The notes: generated by a model not told the origin, from the letters alone. A stretch of 64,000 nucleotides of DNA from Nitrosomonas marina (GCF_900110145.1 NZ_FOCP01000016.1:1-64000), one strand, 5' to 3'; positions 32,511 to 42,562 are shown, counted from the stretch's first letter. Translations and numbers: made by a program.

Positions 32511-35500
32511 ATGGCGCGCAATAAGCAATACAGGATAGCCAGATCTTCAACTATTCCTGTGGCATTGCTTTTAATGCTGACGCAATTTGTTTTTATGCGA
32601 ATCGCGTATAGTGCAGAGGTCTGTGTGCAGGCCGCGGCACGCGTTGTTACAGCACAAGGCGTGGTTGAGCTGCGCCGGATGAGGGAGACGGCCTGGCAAC
32701 CGGTTGAAAAAGGCGCCGAACTCTGTGCCGGAGATCAATTACGCACCCGCAAGCGCAGTAAAGCAACGTTGCGGTTGATGAATGAAAGTAACCTGACACT
32801 CGATCAGAGAACCACCATCACATTTCCCGCGGCCAACAAAAACAAATCTGCATCATTGATGGATTTGATCAATGGTGCGATCCATATCATGACACGCACG
32901 CCAAAACCGTTTAAGGTCCATACGCCATTCATGAATGCGGGTGTCGAAGGCACTGAATTTGTAGTTCGTGTAGACGAACATCGAACACGGATTGTTGTAT
33001 TTGAAGGCCGGGTTTCCGCGACCAATATGTATGGTGAAGTGTCGCTTGAAGGACACGAGCAGGTCATTGCATACGACAACCAGCCGCCGCGCAAGGATAT
33101 CCTCCTTAACCCGATTGATGCGGTTCAGTGGGCGCTGCATTACCCGACGATCATTGAATACTGGCTGGACAGTGACGATAAGCAGGATTTCGCCGCTCAA
33201 ATTGCCGAATCGGCGCGTATGCTCGCACTGGGCAGTGTTGCCGAAGCCAAAGCAATCATCGATCAGATACGTGTATCTGATCCTGCCAACAGCAACGCTT
33301 ACGCATTGAGCGCAGTCATCGCGCTGACGCAAAACGATAAGTCACTGGCGCTCGAACTTGCACATAACGCGGTTACATTGGCTCAGGATTCGCCGACTGC
33401 AAGGCTTGCGTTGTCCTATGCACAACAGGCATATTTTGATATTGAAGCAGCACTAGTAAGTGTGCAGAGGGCGCTAGAACTTGATCCGCAAAACGCTTTA
33501 ATCTGGGCGCGAATGGCGGAGCTTCAGATGGCAGAAAACGAACTCGATTTGGCGTTGGATGCGGCCACCGAAGCTGTCAGGTTGAATCCCGCCATTGCCC
33601 GAACACAATCCGTGCTGGGTTTTGCGTATTTATCCAAAATTAATACGAAAAAAGCAAAACGGTTTTTTTTCAGGGCTATTCATCTGGATCAAACTGATCC
33701 GGTACCACGTCTTGGACTGGGGCTGGCCCTGATCCGAGAAGGAGAGCTGGAAACCGGGCGCATCGAACTGGAAATTGCAGCCAGTCTCGATCCGGGTAGT
33801 TCTTTGATCCGCAGTTATCTTGGCAAAGCCTATTTTGAGGAAAAACGTTACGAAACCGCCAAAACACAATTTGAGCTGGCTAGAGATCGCGATCCGAACG
33901 ATCCAACACCCTGGTTTTATGATGCCATTCAAAACCAAACACAAAATCAACCGATTGAAGCGCTGCAGGCTATCCAAAAATCAATTGAATTGAACGACAA
34001 TCGGGCTGTTTATCGATCACGGCTACTACTCGACCAGGATGAGGCTGCGCGAGGTTCCAGCCTGTCGAGAATTTACGACAACCTGGGTTTTGAAAAACGA
34101 GCCATTATGCAGACAGCACAGTCCTTAAGCCTTGATCCTTCGAATCATTCGGCGCACCGATTTTTGTCGGATATCTATGTCAATATCCCACGTCATGAAA
34201 TCGCACGCGTCAGCGAATTACTGCAAGCACAACTGCTGCAACCGATCAACACCAACCCGGTACAGCCTCAACTTGCCGTCGCTGATCTGAATATCATCAC
34301 CAGTACCGGCCCGACCGCGGCCGGCTTTAATGAATTCGCCCCTTTGATGGAACGCAACCGTCCTCAGTTCGTTGCATCTACTATTGCAGGCAGCAAGAGC
34401 ACCTTCGGTGATGAAATTGTCTATTCACAGCTTTACGACAAGACCTCGATCAGTCTGGGGCAGTTTCATTATCAAAGCGATGGATTCCGTCCCAACAACA
34501 ATCAGAATCACGATGTACTGAATGCGTTTATTCAGCATGCCTTTACGCCCAAACTCAATGTTCAGGCTGAAATACGCACGCGTAACACCAAGCATGGAGA
34601 TCTTTTGCTCGACTTTGATGCCTATGAGTTTAGAAAAAATTATCGGCGCAATATTCAAGAGGATATAGCACGTATGGGCGCCAGGTATGAAATTTCTCCT
34701 GACCAGAATTTGATTGTTTCTGGAAAATATATAGACCGTTTTGAAAAAATTAATATAGACACACTGAAAAATGAAGGTTTTCAGTTTGAAGCACAGCATC
34801 AATTACGCCACGAATTTTTTAATACGGTTACTGGCGGAAGCATTTATCGGTTTAGCTGGATTGATAAAACAGATAACGAACGTAGAGACCTGCCCTTCAG
34901 GCATATGGACCGTGAGAATGCATACGCATATACCAACATCAACTACCTGCGCGACGTTAATTTAACACTTGGTTTGAGTTATGACACATTTACAAGCACA
35001 TTATCCGGAAAACGGACAGACAAGACCAATCCCAAGATCGGCATGCAGTGGAATTTATTTGATAATCTGCGATTACGGGCTGCATGGTTTAAGACAACCA
35101 AATCGCACCTGATTGCGCAACAAACACTTGAGCCGACACAGGTAGCTGGGTTTAATCAGTTTTTTGATGATTTTAACGGAACACGATCAGAGCGCATGGG
35201 TGTAGGACTGGATTATTATCTGGGCCACACACTATATAGTGGTCTCGAAGCCTCTAAACGTAGATTGCGTGTTCCAAAGATAAATTTTGAGAATGATGAA
35301 GTTTCTCAGAAGCAAAATGAAAACCTGTATCGTGCTTATTTGTATTGGACGCCGCACAAATACTGGGCGATCAAAGGAGAATTCCAATATGAACAATTTA
35401 GCCGCAAAACAGATGACACAATATTTTTAGACCGAGAACCGGTGCGTATTCACAGGCTGATTGCTCCGGTAAGCGTCAAATATTTTCATCCTTCCGGCTT

Positions 35501-35798
35501 ATTTTCAGGTATAACAGGTACTTTTGTCAGGCAAGACCTGACACGAAAACTAGACATAATCAATATGCAAAAAAGAAATCCTGCATCTACCAATTCCGGG
35601 ATTGATTCTTTTTTCTTGCTGGATGCATTTATTGGTTTCAGGTTACCCAAACGCATAGGTATATTGAGCCTGGAAGCCAGAAATCTGCTGGATCAGCATT
35701 TTTATTACAGAAATATTAATTTCGAACAGGCTGAAGCAATCAGCCCAAGATTCATTCCGGAAAGAGCGTTTTTTGCAAGACTCACTTTAAACTATTAA
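32511..35798 (+). CDS. FecR-TPR-beta-barrel outer-membrane protein
   Basis: 1095 residues. The N-terminal hydrophobic signal (IPVALLLMLTQFVFMRIAYSA) is followed by a FecR-like domain (about 45-190: GVVELRRM, GDQLRTRKRSKATLRLMN, HTPFMNAGVEGTEFVV). Then come about ten tetratricopeptide units (about 225-540, for example RMAELQMAENELDLALDAA). The last 450 residues alternate like a beta-barrel and end in an aromatic residue pattern typical of outer-membrane proteins (RAFFARLTLNY). A NLLDQHFYYRN segment resembles the last strands of TonB-dependent receptors. It probably sits in the outer membrane with periplasmic FecR and TPR parts. It faces a CHASE2 cyclase gene across a small partner. Confidence 0.82.
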   Translation: MARNKQYRIARSSTIPVALLLMLTQFVFMRIAYSAEVCVQAAARVVTAQGVVELRRMRETAWQPVEKGAELCAGDQLRTRKRSKATLRLMNESNLTLDQRTTITFPAANKNKSASLMDLINGAIHIMTRTPKPFKVHTPFMNAGVEGTEFVVRVDEHRTRIVVFEGRVSATNMYGEVSLEGHEQVIAYDNQPPRKDILLNPIDAVQWALHYPTIIEYWLDSDDKQDFAAQIAESARMLALGSVAEAKAIIDQIRVSDPANSNAYALSAVIALTQNDKSLALELAHNAVTLAQDSPTARLALSYAQQAYFDIEAALVSVQRALELDPQNALIWARMAELQMAENELDLALDAATEAVRLNPAIARTQSVLGFAYLSKINTKKAKRFFFRAIHLDQTDPVPRLGLGLALIREGELETGRIELEIAASLDPGSSLIRSYLGKAYFEEKRYETAKTQFELARDRDPNDPTPWFYDAIQNQTQNQPIEALQAIQKSIELNDNRAVYRSRLLLDQDEAARGSSLSRIYDNLGFEKRAIMQTAQSLSLDPSNHSAHRFLSDIYVNIPRHEIARVSELLQAQLLQPINTNPVQPQLAVADLNIITSTGPTAAGFNEFAPLMERNRPQFVASTIAGSKSTFGDEIVYSQLYDKTSISLGQFHYQSDGFRPNNNQNHDVLNAFIQHAFTPKLNVQAEIRTRNTKHGDLLLDFDAYEFRKNYRRNIQEDIARMGARYEISPDQNLIVSGKYIDRFEKINIDTLKNEGFQFEAQHQLRHEFFNTVTGGSIYRFSWIDKTDNERRDLPFRHMDRENAYAYTNINYLRDVNLTLGLSYDTFTSTLSGKRTDKTNPKIGMQWNLFDNLRLRAAWFKTTKSHLIAQQTLEPTQVAGFNQFFDDFNGTRSERMGVGLDYYLGHTLYSGLEASKRRLRVPKINFENDEVSQKQNENLYRAYLYWTPHKYWAIKGEFQYEQFSRKTDDTIFLDREPVRIHRLIAPVSVKYFHPSGLFSGITGTFVRQDLTRKLDIINMQKRNPASTNSGIDSFFLLDAFIGFRLPKRIGILSLEARNLLDQHFYYRNINFEQAEAISPRFIPERAFFARLTLNY

Positions 35799-35811
35799 TC
35801 AGGAGGTAACA

Positions 35812-36051
35812 ATGGCAGCTTATACCGTTAAAAAAATTAATAACCAATGTCAAATTATAGAAATAGGAAGTAATGGCAGTGAAACAGTAATCAGTAATAG
35901 TAATGGTGAAGTCTCATTAGGGGGAAACACATATAAGGCGGTTATACGACAGTCTGATGCAAAATGCTGTGTTTTCCGATTACCACCGGATTTAGGTGCA
36001 CAAAATCATCCTGAATTTATTCTGGAAGAAGGGCAGATTAAGCAGGGATAG
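35812..36051 (+). CDS. Small beta-rich protein paired with the FecR-TPR-barrel gene
   Basis: 79 residues, thirteen bases after the barrel gene stop, with a perfect AGGAGGT site. The strand-rich sequence (AYTVKKINNQCQIIEIG, GGNTYKAVIRQSD) has three Cys and no signal peptide. Unknown family. The strong ribosome site suggests it is made in larger amounts than the barrel. It may be a cytosolic or non-classically exported partner. Confidence 0.7.
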   Translation: MAAYTVKKINNQCQIIEIGSNGSETVISNSNGEVSLGGNTYKAVIRQSDAKCCVFRLPPDLGAQNHPEFILEEGQIKQG

Positions 36052-36083
36052 TGCTTGCTCTTCTTCTTGCAGGAGAATTTGTT

Positions 36084-36155
36084 GTGAAAAGTATTTTCAA
36101 GGATGATGCCAGGCAGAAACTACATATAACATCTTGTTTGCTTGGTTACGCTTGA
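36084..36155 (+). CDS. Possible 23-residue peptide
   Basis: A GTG at 36084 follows AGGAG by eight bases and opens a frame reading MKSIFKDDARQKLHITSCLLG and two more residues. It is too short to call with confidence. It could be a truncated remnant or a small peptide downstream of the 79-residue gene. Confidence 0.25.
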   Translation: MKSIFKDDARQKLHITSCLLGYA

Positions 36156-36189
36156 AATAATCTACACATCAGCTTCAGAAGTATATGAA

Positions 36190-38430
36190 TTATTTTTTGG
36201 TAAATTTTATTACAGGCTCCCATTGATCGGGTGACGATTGCGCGCAAAGACCCAGATAGAATTTTGTAGCACCATCATCCGGGAATAGTTTAAGAATCTC
36301 AGTCCATTGCCGAACCGCGTTTTCATGCTGCTGGCTATAGGCATCAAGCGCATTTGCAAACAGCGTGCATAACAGCCGTTGCTTGTCACTGGCAGTTTGC
36401 TGATAGTCAATCAATTCAAACAGGCAGACTGGTTTTGATCTGCCGGCAAGCTGAAAGCTGCCCAATGGACGCGTCAAGAATCGGTCTATGCCGGCAATCA
36501 CTTCGCCGGTGACCAGTAAACGGGTACCCAGAAATTTGTTGGCATTTTCGATACGACTGGTTGTGTTGACAAGATCGCCGATCACACGGTAGATATAGTT
36601 GTCCATAGACCCGAGCTTGCTGACCAGCAGTTTGCCAAAATGAATACCAATACGCGTTGGCAATGCCGGATGGGAACTCTCCCGGTTAAAGCTATCAAGA
36701 TTTTTGATGATAGCCAGACCTGCTTCGCAGGCCTCTTCCCTGAGCATTTTGCTGGCAGTGGTGGCTTCCCAGATTGCCAGCATGGCATCGCCAATTTTTT
36801 CAGACACAACACCATTGTTTTCTCTCACCGAACGAGACAGAATTCTAAAATAATCGTCTATTAGCCGTCGTAATTCGCGGACATCCATTTTCTCTGCCAG
36901 CGTTGTATAACCTTGTATGTCGGTAAACATGCAGGCGCCAAAAACGAGTTGATCTTTGCGCAAATTGGCGTTGATATGCCTCGTTAAGTCTCCGACCACA
37001 CGTTCAGGTGTGAACTGACCAAATAATTCCAGAAGCTGATCGCGTTCTTGTTTGGCAGTGTAGTAATTGAGCAGGACTGAGCCGAAAATGGTACCCGGAA
37101 TGATAATCAACAGGGGAATAATCAGCGGCAGCCAGATACCGGCTTGTTTAAACATCAACCAGGCAACGGCAGTATAGGCGACTGCCGTGATGATGCTGGC
37201 TGCTGACAGAGTTTGATTGGATAACACTGGAAAAACAAAGCCGAGTGTCAAGCCCATGGTAAAAATTAATACGAGACTGCCGGCGTAGGGAAAAGCGCTG
37301 ACAGGTTTATTTTCTAACAAATTAGCAAATGCAGTGGCGGCGATTTCCACGCCGCTTATCTCTATGCCTTCTGCATCGGTAAAAACGGTATGATAAGTAT
37401 CTCGAATTTGGTCTGTTTCAATATGTGTTGCTGCAGATAATCCGACAAAAACTACTTTTCCCCTGATTTTATTGGGCAGTACATTTATCGACTCTTCATT
37501 GGGTTGCAGAATCTGGTAAGCCGGAATAGTCTCGATGTTGCGAGGTGGTCCATAAAAATTCAAATAATGTGCTTCGGGGCCTGTATATAAATTGACCAGT
37601 GACAGTATCAGTTTTCTTTTTTGATAATCAAGGTTACTGGCATGCAGTTCTGAAATGAGTTGTTGCTTGATTTCAGGTTGATCGATAAACAACTCCCGCA
37701 GAAAAAAAATAACTGCTTCTATATCTTTTATCTGATCCAGGCTTGCGGGTAACCGCTTAATACCAGGTACCTGCACTTTATCCAGGAGCGCAAATAACTC
37801 ATTATATGCGTGCAACGCATAAGCCTGTAGCACAACAACGGGAATGGTTGGCGCATCTCCCATACCCGGTTTGAAAGCCCAGTAAGCATTAATAGGAGGT
37901 TCTTTTGGTAAAGGAAAAGGTGCATGCGCCATTACTGACGATGAAATTTCGGGTAAAAGGGGCGCGCTTCTCTCTTTGAATAATTTGAATTGCAGTGACT
38001 CTGTTTGACTGTCAGAGAAATCCTGTTGTTCGAACTCCAATCGTTCGACGATAATCACGTTACCTGCATTCTCGATCGTTTTGGCCAGTTGATGATCATG
38101 TTCGGTAACTGCGCTGGATGCGAGAAATAGTAGATCAAGGACAATGATTTCCGCATCGAATTGTGCTAATTGATCTATCAGACGTGCATGAATCTCTCTT
38201 GGCCATGGCCAGAAATTGGGGGATACAGGTAATCCCAGCTGATTTGTAGATTCCCTGTCTATGGCTATAATTATGATTTCTTCTGGTGCCGACACTGGCC
38301 CGCGTAGTTGGAACAACCAGCCCAGACCGTATTTCTCTTCCAGGTACCAGCCTTGTGGCGACAGGTAGAGAGCCATGCCTAACAGGCCGATCGTGATGCC
38401 CAAATAGGCCCGTTTGGCATATTTTGTCAT
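36190..38430 (-). CDS. CHASE2-domain adenylate/guanylate cyclase
   Basis: About 746 residues from the ATG at 38430; a TTG ten codons earlier also keeps the frame. One N-terminal membrane helix (YLGITIGLLGMALYL) is followed by an extracytoplasmic CHASE2 sensor (about 35-370; EIIIIAIDRESTNQLGLPVSP, AEIIVLDLLF, KVVFVGLSAATHIETD). Three more membrane helices follow (about 385-460). The class III cyclase domain (about 495-640) shows FTDIQGYT and KIGDAMLAIWE with both metal Asp. A TPR-like tail closes the protein. It should make cAMP or cGMP in response to a periplasmic cue. It is convergent with the FecR-TPR-barrel genes. Confidence 0.9.
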   Translation of the reverse strand: MTKYAKRAYLGITIGLLGMALYLSPQGWYLEEKYGLGWLFQLRGPVSAPEEIIIIAIDRESTNQLGLPVSPNFWPWPREIHARLIDQLAQFDAEIIVLDLLFLASSAVTEHDHQLAKTIENAGNVIIVERLEFEQQDFSDSQTESLQFKLFKERSAPLLPEISSSVMAHAPFPLPKEPPINAYWAFKPGMGDAPTIPVVVLQAYALHAYNELFALLDKVQVPGIKRLPASLDQIKDIEAVIFFLRELFIDQPEIKQQLISELHASNLDYQKRKLILSLVNLYTGPEAHYLNFYGPPRNIETIPAYQILQPNEESINVLPNKIRGKVVFVGLSAATHIETDQIRDTYHTVFTDAEGIEISGVEIAATAFANLLENKPVSAFPYAGSLVLIFTMGLTLGFVFPVLSNQTLSAASIITAVAYTAVAWLMFKQAGIWLPLIIPLLIIIPGTIFGSVLLNYYTAKQERDQLLELFGQFTPERVVGDLTRHINANLRKDQLVFGACMFTDIQGYTTLAEKMDVRELRRLIDDYFRILSRSVRENNGVVSEKIGDAMLAIWEATTASKMLREEACEAGLAIIKNLDSFNRESSHPALPTRIGIHFGKLLVSKLGSMDNYIYRVIGDLVNTTSRIENANKFLGTRLLVTGEVIAGIDRFLTRPLGSFQLAGRSKPVCLFELIDYQQTASDKQRLLCTLFANALDAYSQQHENAVRQWTEILKLFPDDGATKFYLGLCAQSSPDQWEPVIKFTKK

Positions 38431-38535
38431 AATATATGTAGTTTTACTGCGTACTTGCAAAATGGCCAGGCAAGATTTTAGTATACTTGTCCGGAATTAT
38501 GTTACCCCGTTCAGATATTTTCAGGATAAAAATGC

Positions 38536-39330
38536 ATGATTATCGTTATTTCGCCCGCGAAAACACTGGATTTTGAAACGCCTGCCCGCACTGAGAAATT
38601 TACCTTACCGGATTTTCTTGATGAGTCTGAGAAGCTGGTCACTCAGTTACAGGCGATGGAGCCCGATGAAATTGGCCGGCTGATGTCGATCAGCCCAAAG
38701 CTGGCCGTGCTGAATTCCAACCGCTATTATGAATGGAAGCGCCCATTTAGTCGGAATAATGCCAAGCAGGCAATGTATGCATTCAAGGGTGATGTATACA
38801 CTGGGCTTGATGCGGAAACACTGGATGCGCAGACTGTGGAATTTGCGCAGAATCATTTAAGAATTCTGTCTGGCTTGTACGGCATACTCCGTCCGCTCGA
38901 TCTCATCCAGCCGTACCGGCTTGAAATGGGTACGCAGTTGAAAAATCAACGCGGCAACAATCTGTATGAATTCTGGGGAGATATTCTGACAGACTCCATT
39001 AATCAGGAATTACGAAAACAGCGAGCAGACACATTGATCAACCTTGCATCCCATGAATATTTTAAGTCGCTTAAAATGGATAAATTGAATGCCAGAGTCA
39101 TTACACCGGTTTTTAAGGATGAAAAAAATGGGGTATATAAAATCATCAGTTTTTTTGCAAAAAAGGCCCGTGGATTGATGAGTCGCTTCATTTTTGTGAA
39201 TAAATTAAGTGCGCCTGAGGATATCAAGCATTTCGATGTAGCTGGTTATCAATTTGCTGCAGCTGAGAGCGATGATCATGAATGGATATTTATGCGCAAG
39301 GAATCTGCTGGCCGAGCTGTAAAAAATTAA
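38536..39330 (+). CDS. yaaA: YaaA-family peroxide stress protein
   Basis: 264 residues with the YaaA/DUF328 pattern throughout. It opens MIIVISPAKTLDFETPA, then shows PKLAVLNSNRYYEW, AMYAFKGDVYTGLDA, LRILSGLYGILRPLDLIQPYRLEMG and ends FAAAESDDHEWIFMRKE. YaaA lowers free iron and limits oxidative DNA damage in E. coli. The length fits. It is divergent from the cyclase gene, with a TATACT-like promoter element in the gap. Confidence 0.92.
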   Translation: MIIVISPAKTLDFETPARTEKFTLPDFLDESEKLVTQLQAMEPDEIGRLMSISPKLAVLNSNRYYEWKRPFSRNNAKQAMYAFKGDVYTGLDAETLDAQTVEFAQNHLRILSGLYGILRPLDLIQPYRLEMGTQLKNQRGNNLYEFWGDILTDSINQELRKQRADTLINLASHEYFKSLKMDKLNARVITPVFKDEKNGVYKIISFFAKKARGLMSRFIFVNKLSAPEDIKHFDVAGYQFAAAESDDHEWIFMRKESAGRAVKN

Positions 39331-39366
39331 TTTATGTAATAATCAGTTGGTAACTGGGAGTTATTA

Positions 39367-39732
39367 ATGAATGTTCAAAAAAATATCGAACTGGCAAAGA
39401 ATTATATTGAATTATCCAATAAACACGACCTGAGACGCATTGAAACAATGTTTCTGGGGGAGGCGACATATCATTCTGCGTATTTTGGTGAATACAAAGG
39501 CAGTGTTGCCATCCATGAAATGATGCTGAGTTTTTTTGCGCGTTATCCGGATGTACACTGGGAAGTGATGAATTATCGTCCGGTCGGTTCAGATGGCGTC
39601 GAGTTTGATTTTCTCATGACAGCGACAGACGCAGCGGCTGATGAACCTGTTAGAAGACATGGGCGAGAATGCATCTATTTCGAGCCGGATGGGTTGATCA
39701 GCCGTATCGAAGTATATAAAGCTAATGAATAG
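39367..39732 (+). CDS. NTF2/SnoaL-like small protein
   Basis: 121 residues of the NTF2-like fold (KNYIELSNKHDLRRIETMFLGEATYHS at the start, GVEFDFLMTATDAA strands, ends GLISRIEVYKANE). Such proteins hold a pocket for a small molecule and act as isomerases, hydratases or binding proteins. A GGGAG site precedes the ATG. It is likely co-transcribed with yaaA, 36 bases upstream. Substrate unknown. Confidence 0.75.
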   Translation: MNVQKNIELAKNYIELSNKHDLRRIETMFLGEATYHSAYFGEYKGSVAIHEMMLSFFARYPDVHWEVMNYRPVGSDGVEFDFLMTATDAAADEPVRRHGRECIYFEPDGLISRIEVYKANE

Positions 39733-39827
39733 TGTCTGGCCGGATCCTGCAAGAAATGGACATTCTTTCCAGCCTGTTTAAAGCCTTGCGTAACTGTCGT
39801 GCTGACGAGTCTGCCGAAGTTATCACG

Positions 39828-40262
39828 TTATTGTTCGGGTGATCGAGTAGTATTTTTTGGCAATTCCGGTTCGGCGGGTTCGATATCTTCATCTGTACTG
39901 GAATTACTGGTGTCCTCGGCTGTTTTATCAGGTGTTTCTTGATTATTATCATTCGTTTCAGGTGCTTTTGCTATTGAAGGCAGACTCAGATGAAGGGATG
40001 CTTTCGCTATCAGATGCGCACTGACTGGTGCAGTGATAAACAGAAACAAAGTGATCAGAATCTCATGCAGGCTGATATTTTCGTCTGTAGTACTGAAATA
40101 AACTGCCGATGCAATCAGCAGACAGCCAACACCCAGTGTGGTTGCCTTTGTTGGGCCGTGCAGGCGGGTATATAAATCCTTGAGTCTGACCAGTCCTAAA
40201 GAACCGATGAATGTTAAAGTGGCCCCGGTTAAAATCAGGAGAGACAAAAAAAATTCCAGCAT
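39828..40262 (-). CDS. mnhG: Na+/H+ antiporter subunit G
   Basis: About 144 residues from the ATG at 40262 (MLEFFLSLL). Three membrane helices; signature SLGLVRLKDLYTRLHGPTKATTLGVG is the MrpG/MnhG mark. A long acidic, Thr/Pro-rich tail (about 45 residues) is an unusual extension. It is the last gene of the mrp operon. Confidence 0.9.
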   Translation of the reverse strand: MLEFFLSLLILTGATLTFIGSLGLVRLKDLYTRLHGPTKATTLGVGCLLIASAVYFSTTDENISLHEILITLFLFITAPVSAHLIAKASLHLSLPSIAKAPETNDNNQETPDKTAEDTSNSSTDEDIEPAEPELPKNTTRSPEQ

Positions 40263-40266
40263 GGTT

Positions 40267-40536
40267 TTACTCGATAATATCTCCGCGTAGCAGATATTTA
40301 CACAGCGCAACTGTACCGATAAATCCCATCAGTGCAATCAAGAGTGCCGCTTCAAAAAAAAGTGCGCTGGCCAGATGGATGCCCAGCAATACCAGTATTG
40401 CGATTGTATTGATATACAAAGTATCGAGCGCTAGAATGCGGTTGGGTATATCTGGGCCGCGTAGCAGCCGCCAAAAACTCATGACGACAGCTGCGGTAAC
40501 TAACGCAAGTGCTATTTGAATTGAAATCGCTAGCAT
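40267..40536 (-). CDS. mnhF: Na+/H+ antiporter subunit F
   Basis: 89 residues with three membrane helices. The RLLRGPDIPNRILALDTLYINTIAIL stretch is typical of MrpF/MnhF. Its start overlaps mnhE by seven bases. Part of the Mrp complex. Confidence 0.92.
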   Translation of the reverse strand: MLAISIQIALALVTAAVVMSFWRLLRGPDIPNRILALDTLYINTIAILVLLGIHLASALFFEAALLIALMGFIGTVALCKYLLRGDIIE

Positions 40537-41021
40537 GATTCAAAAATCTCCTTCAACGGGTGTTCATACCGATGTTTGATTGTCGCTACCAATGTGTCCG
40601 GATCGGTTTCATTGAGTGCATGCACTAGCAGATAACTCTGATCATCTGAAAGTCGCGCCGATAACGTGCCCGGCGTTAAGGTGATACTGTTGGCCAGTAG
40701 GCTGATGGCCAGATCGGAAGTCAGATCCAACGGTACTTTGATAAAAATAGGGTGAAGTTTATCAGGATTGCCAAGTATCAGTCTTGCAACGGTAAAATTT
40801 GCCATAATGATGTCGTACAACAGTACAGCAATATATCGGAGCAGCACAAGCGGTTTTCGGATGGATACTGCTTCTGGCCAGAAATGAATTGTGAGTACCG
40901 GAATGGCCCAGCCGAAAATCAAACCCAGCAATATTTGTCCGGTGTTAATGCTGTTGTTGAGTAACAACCAGATTATGGCAAGCACCGGTGTCAGAACTGG
41001 GTGCGGTAGCAGCCGGGTCAT
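40530..41021 (-). CDS. mnhE: Na+/H+ antiporter subunit E
   Basis: 163 residues. N-terminal membrane helices, then LDLTSDLAISLLANSITLTPGTLS, the MrpE/MnhE signature, and a cytosolic tail. Overlaps mnhD by four bases and mnhF by seven. Confidence 0.92.
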   Translation of the reverse strand: MTRLLPHPVLTPVLAIIWLLLNNSINTGQILLGLIFGWAIPVLTIHFWPEAVSIRKPLVLLRYIAVLLYDIIMANFTVARLILGNPDKLHPIFIKVPLDLTSDLAISLLANSITLTPGTLSARLSDDQSYLLVHALNETDPDTLVATIKHRYEHPLKEIFESC

Positions 41022-42562
41022 TGCGGTTTAACCTCCAGATTTAAAACTGACTGGATATACAGCTCAGGTTGTAACAACTGACTGGCAGTGCCTGCAGTAA
41101 ATTCGGTTATGGTGCCTGCCCAGATTACAAGGGCAATGCATAATACAAGCAGACACAAAACAGGTGTCAATTCGGCTGTTACTGACATGCCGCTTCGTGG
41201 CATCTCGCTACTGGTATCAATACGGCAGATATGAGGAGCCTGCGCCCGGTAAAACATCATGCTGCCACCGCGTGCCAGCGCGATCAGCGTAAAAAGGCCG
41301 GTAATTAATATAGTGCCCATTATCCATGGTAAGGCTGAGTGGGACATGGCGGCATTCAGAATTAAAAATTTACCGATAAAACCGGATAATGGCGGCAGGC
41401 CGGTAATCAGTGCTGCAAATATAAAAAACAGTGCGCCCAGTAACCGCTGCTGTTGAATGACCGGCCCCGGTTCAAACTGGTCTTCCATCACGTCGCGTCG
41501 GTTGGCAATACAGTCTGCAAGGAGAAACAGAGCCGCAGCTGCAAATGTTGAGTGCGGCAAATAAAACAACCCTGCAGCAATGCCTGCTTCAGTATTCATG
41601 CCAAAAGCTGCAAGTAACGTTCCTATTGAAGCAATGACGAGATACGCTATCTGCTGACGCAATCGTGTGCTGGCCAGTGTTCCCAGCACGCCAACTATTA
41701 AGGTCAGTAAAGCCAGAGGTAGCAGCCATGATTCAATCAAATTGGATACAGAACCTGCCTGTGCGCCAAAAATCAGCGTGTAAACACGCAATATACTGTA
41801 TGCGCCTACTTTGGTCATGACGGCAAACAATGCTGCCACGGTTGCCGTGGTGTAAGCATAGGCGGCTGGCAGCCACAAATAAAGTGGTAGCAGTGCTGCT
41901 TTGAGCGCAAATACCGCAAACAGCAGCAAGCCTGCTATATGAATAAGCGCAATATCTTCTGCGGGCGCCTGAGTAACTTTGACTGCGAGATCGGCCATAT
42001 TCAGTGTACCCAGTAATCCATATAGCGTGCCCACGGCGAACAGGAAGAGTGTTGAGCCGACAAGATTGATAACGACAAAATGCAATCCGGCCTTGGTTTT
42101 TAATCGGCCGCCTCCATGCAGCAGCAGACTGTAGGATGCCAGCAGCAGAATCTCGAAAAACACAAATAGATTAAACAAATCTCCAGTTAAGAACGCACCA
42201 TTCAAACCAAATAACTGTAACTGGAACAACGCATGAAAATGCGCACCGCTATTGTCAGTGCCGCGCAGTGCGTATAGCAATGCGCTTGCAGCAACGAGCG
42301 CAGTAACCGCGAGCATCCAGACTGCTAAACGGTCTGCTACCAAAACAATACCAAATGGAGGAGACCAGTTACCCAGCGCATATGCCAGAATCTCACCGTT
42401 ATTGACTGTGTTAAGTAGAAAGCCGGCGGTTGCAAGCTGTAGAAATACCGATGTCAGGCTGGTTGTGCGCCTTAACGGCAGATGCTGTCTCGGCAGTAAT
42501 AGCAATAATATTCCCGCAAGTAGCGGAAGAACAACTGGAAAAATAACGAGGTGACTTGTCAT
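41018..42562 (-). CDS. mnhD: Na+/H+ antiporter subunit D
   Basis: 514 residues and about 14 membrane helices, of the NuoL/M/N-like proton-pump family. Signature segments are LFQLQLFGLNGAFLTGDLFNLFVFFEI and KAALLPLYLWLPAAYAYTTATVAALFAVMTKVGAY, with the conserved Lys and Glu of the ion path. It overlaps mnhC and mnhE by four bases each. It works with MnhA in exchanging Na+ (or another cation) for H+ across the cytoplasmic membrane. Confidence 0.93.
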   Translation of the reverse strand: MTSHLVIFPVVLPLLAGILLLLLPRQHLPLRRTTSLTSVFLQLATAGFLLNTVNNGEILAYALGNWSPPFGIVLVADRLAVWMLAVTALVAASALLYALRGTDNSGAHFHALFQLQLFGLNGAFLTGDLFNLFVFFEILLLASYSLLLHGGGRLKTKAGLHFVVINLVGSTLFLFAVGTLYGLLGTLNMADLAVKVTQAPAEDIALIHIAGLLLFAVFALKAALLPLYLWLPAAYAYTTATVAALFAVMTKVGAYSILRVYTLIFGAQAGSVSNLIESWLLPLALLTLIVGVLGTLASTRLRQQIAYLVIASIGTLLAAFGMNTEAGIAAGLFYLPHSTFAAAALFLLADCIANRRDVMEDQFEPGPVIQQQRLLGALFFIFAALITGLPPLSGFIGKFLILNAAMSHSALPWIMGTILITGLFTLIALARGGSMMFYRAQAPHICRIDTSSEMPRSGMSVTAELTPVLCLLVLCIALVIWAGTITEFTAGTASQLLQPELYIQSVLNLEVKPQ

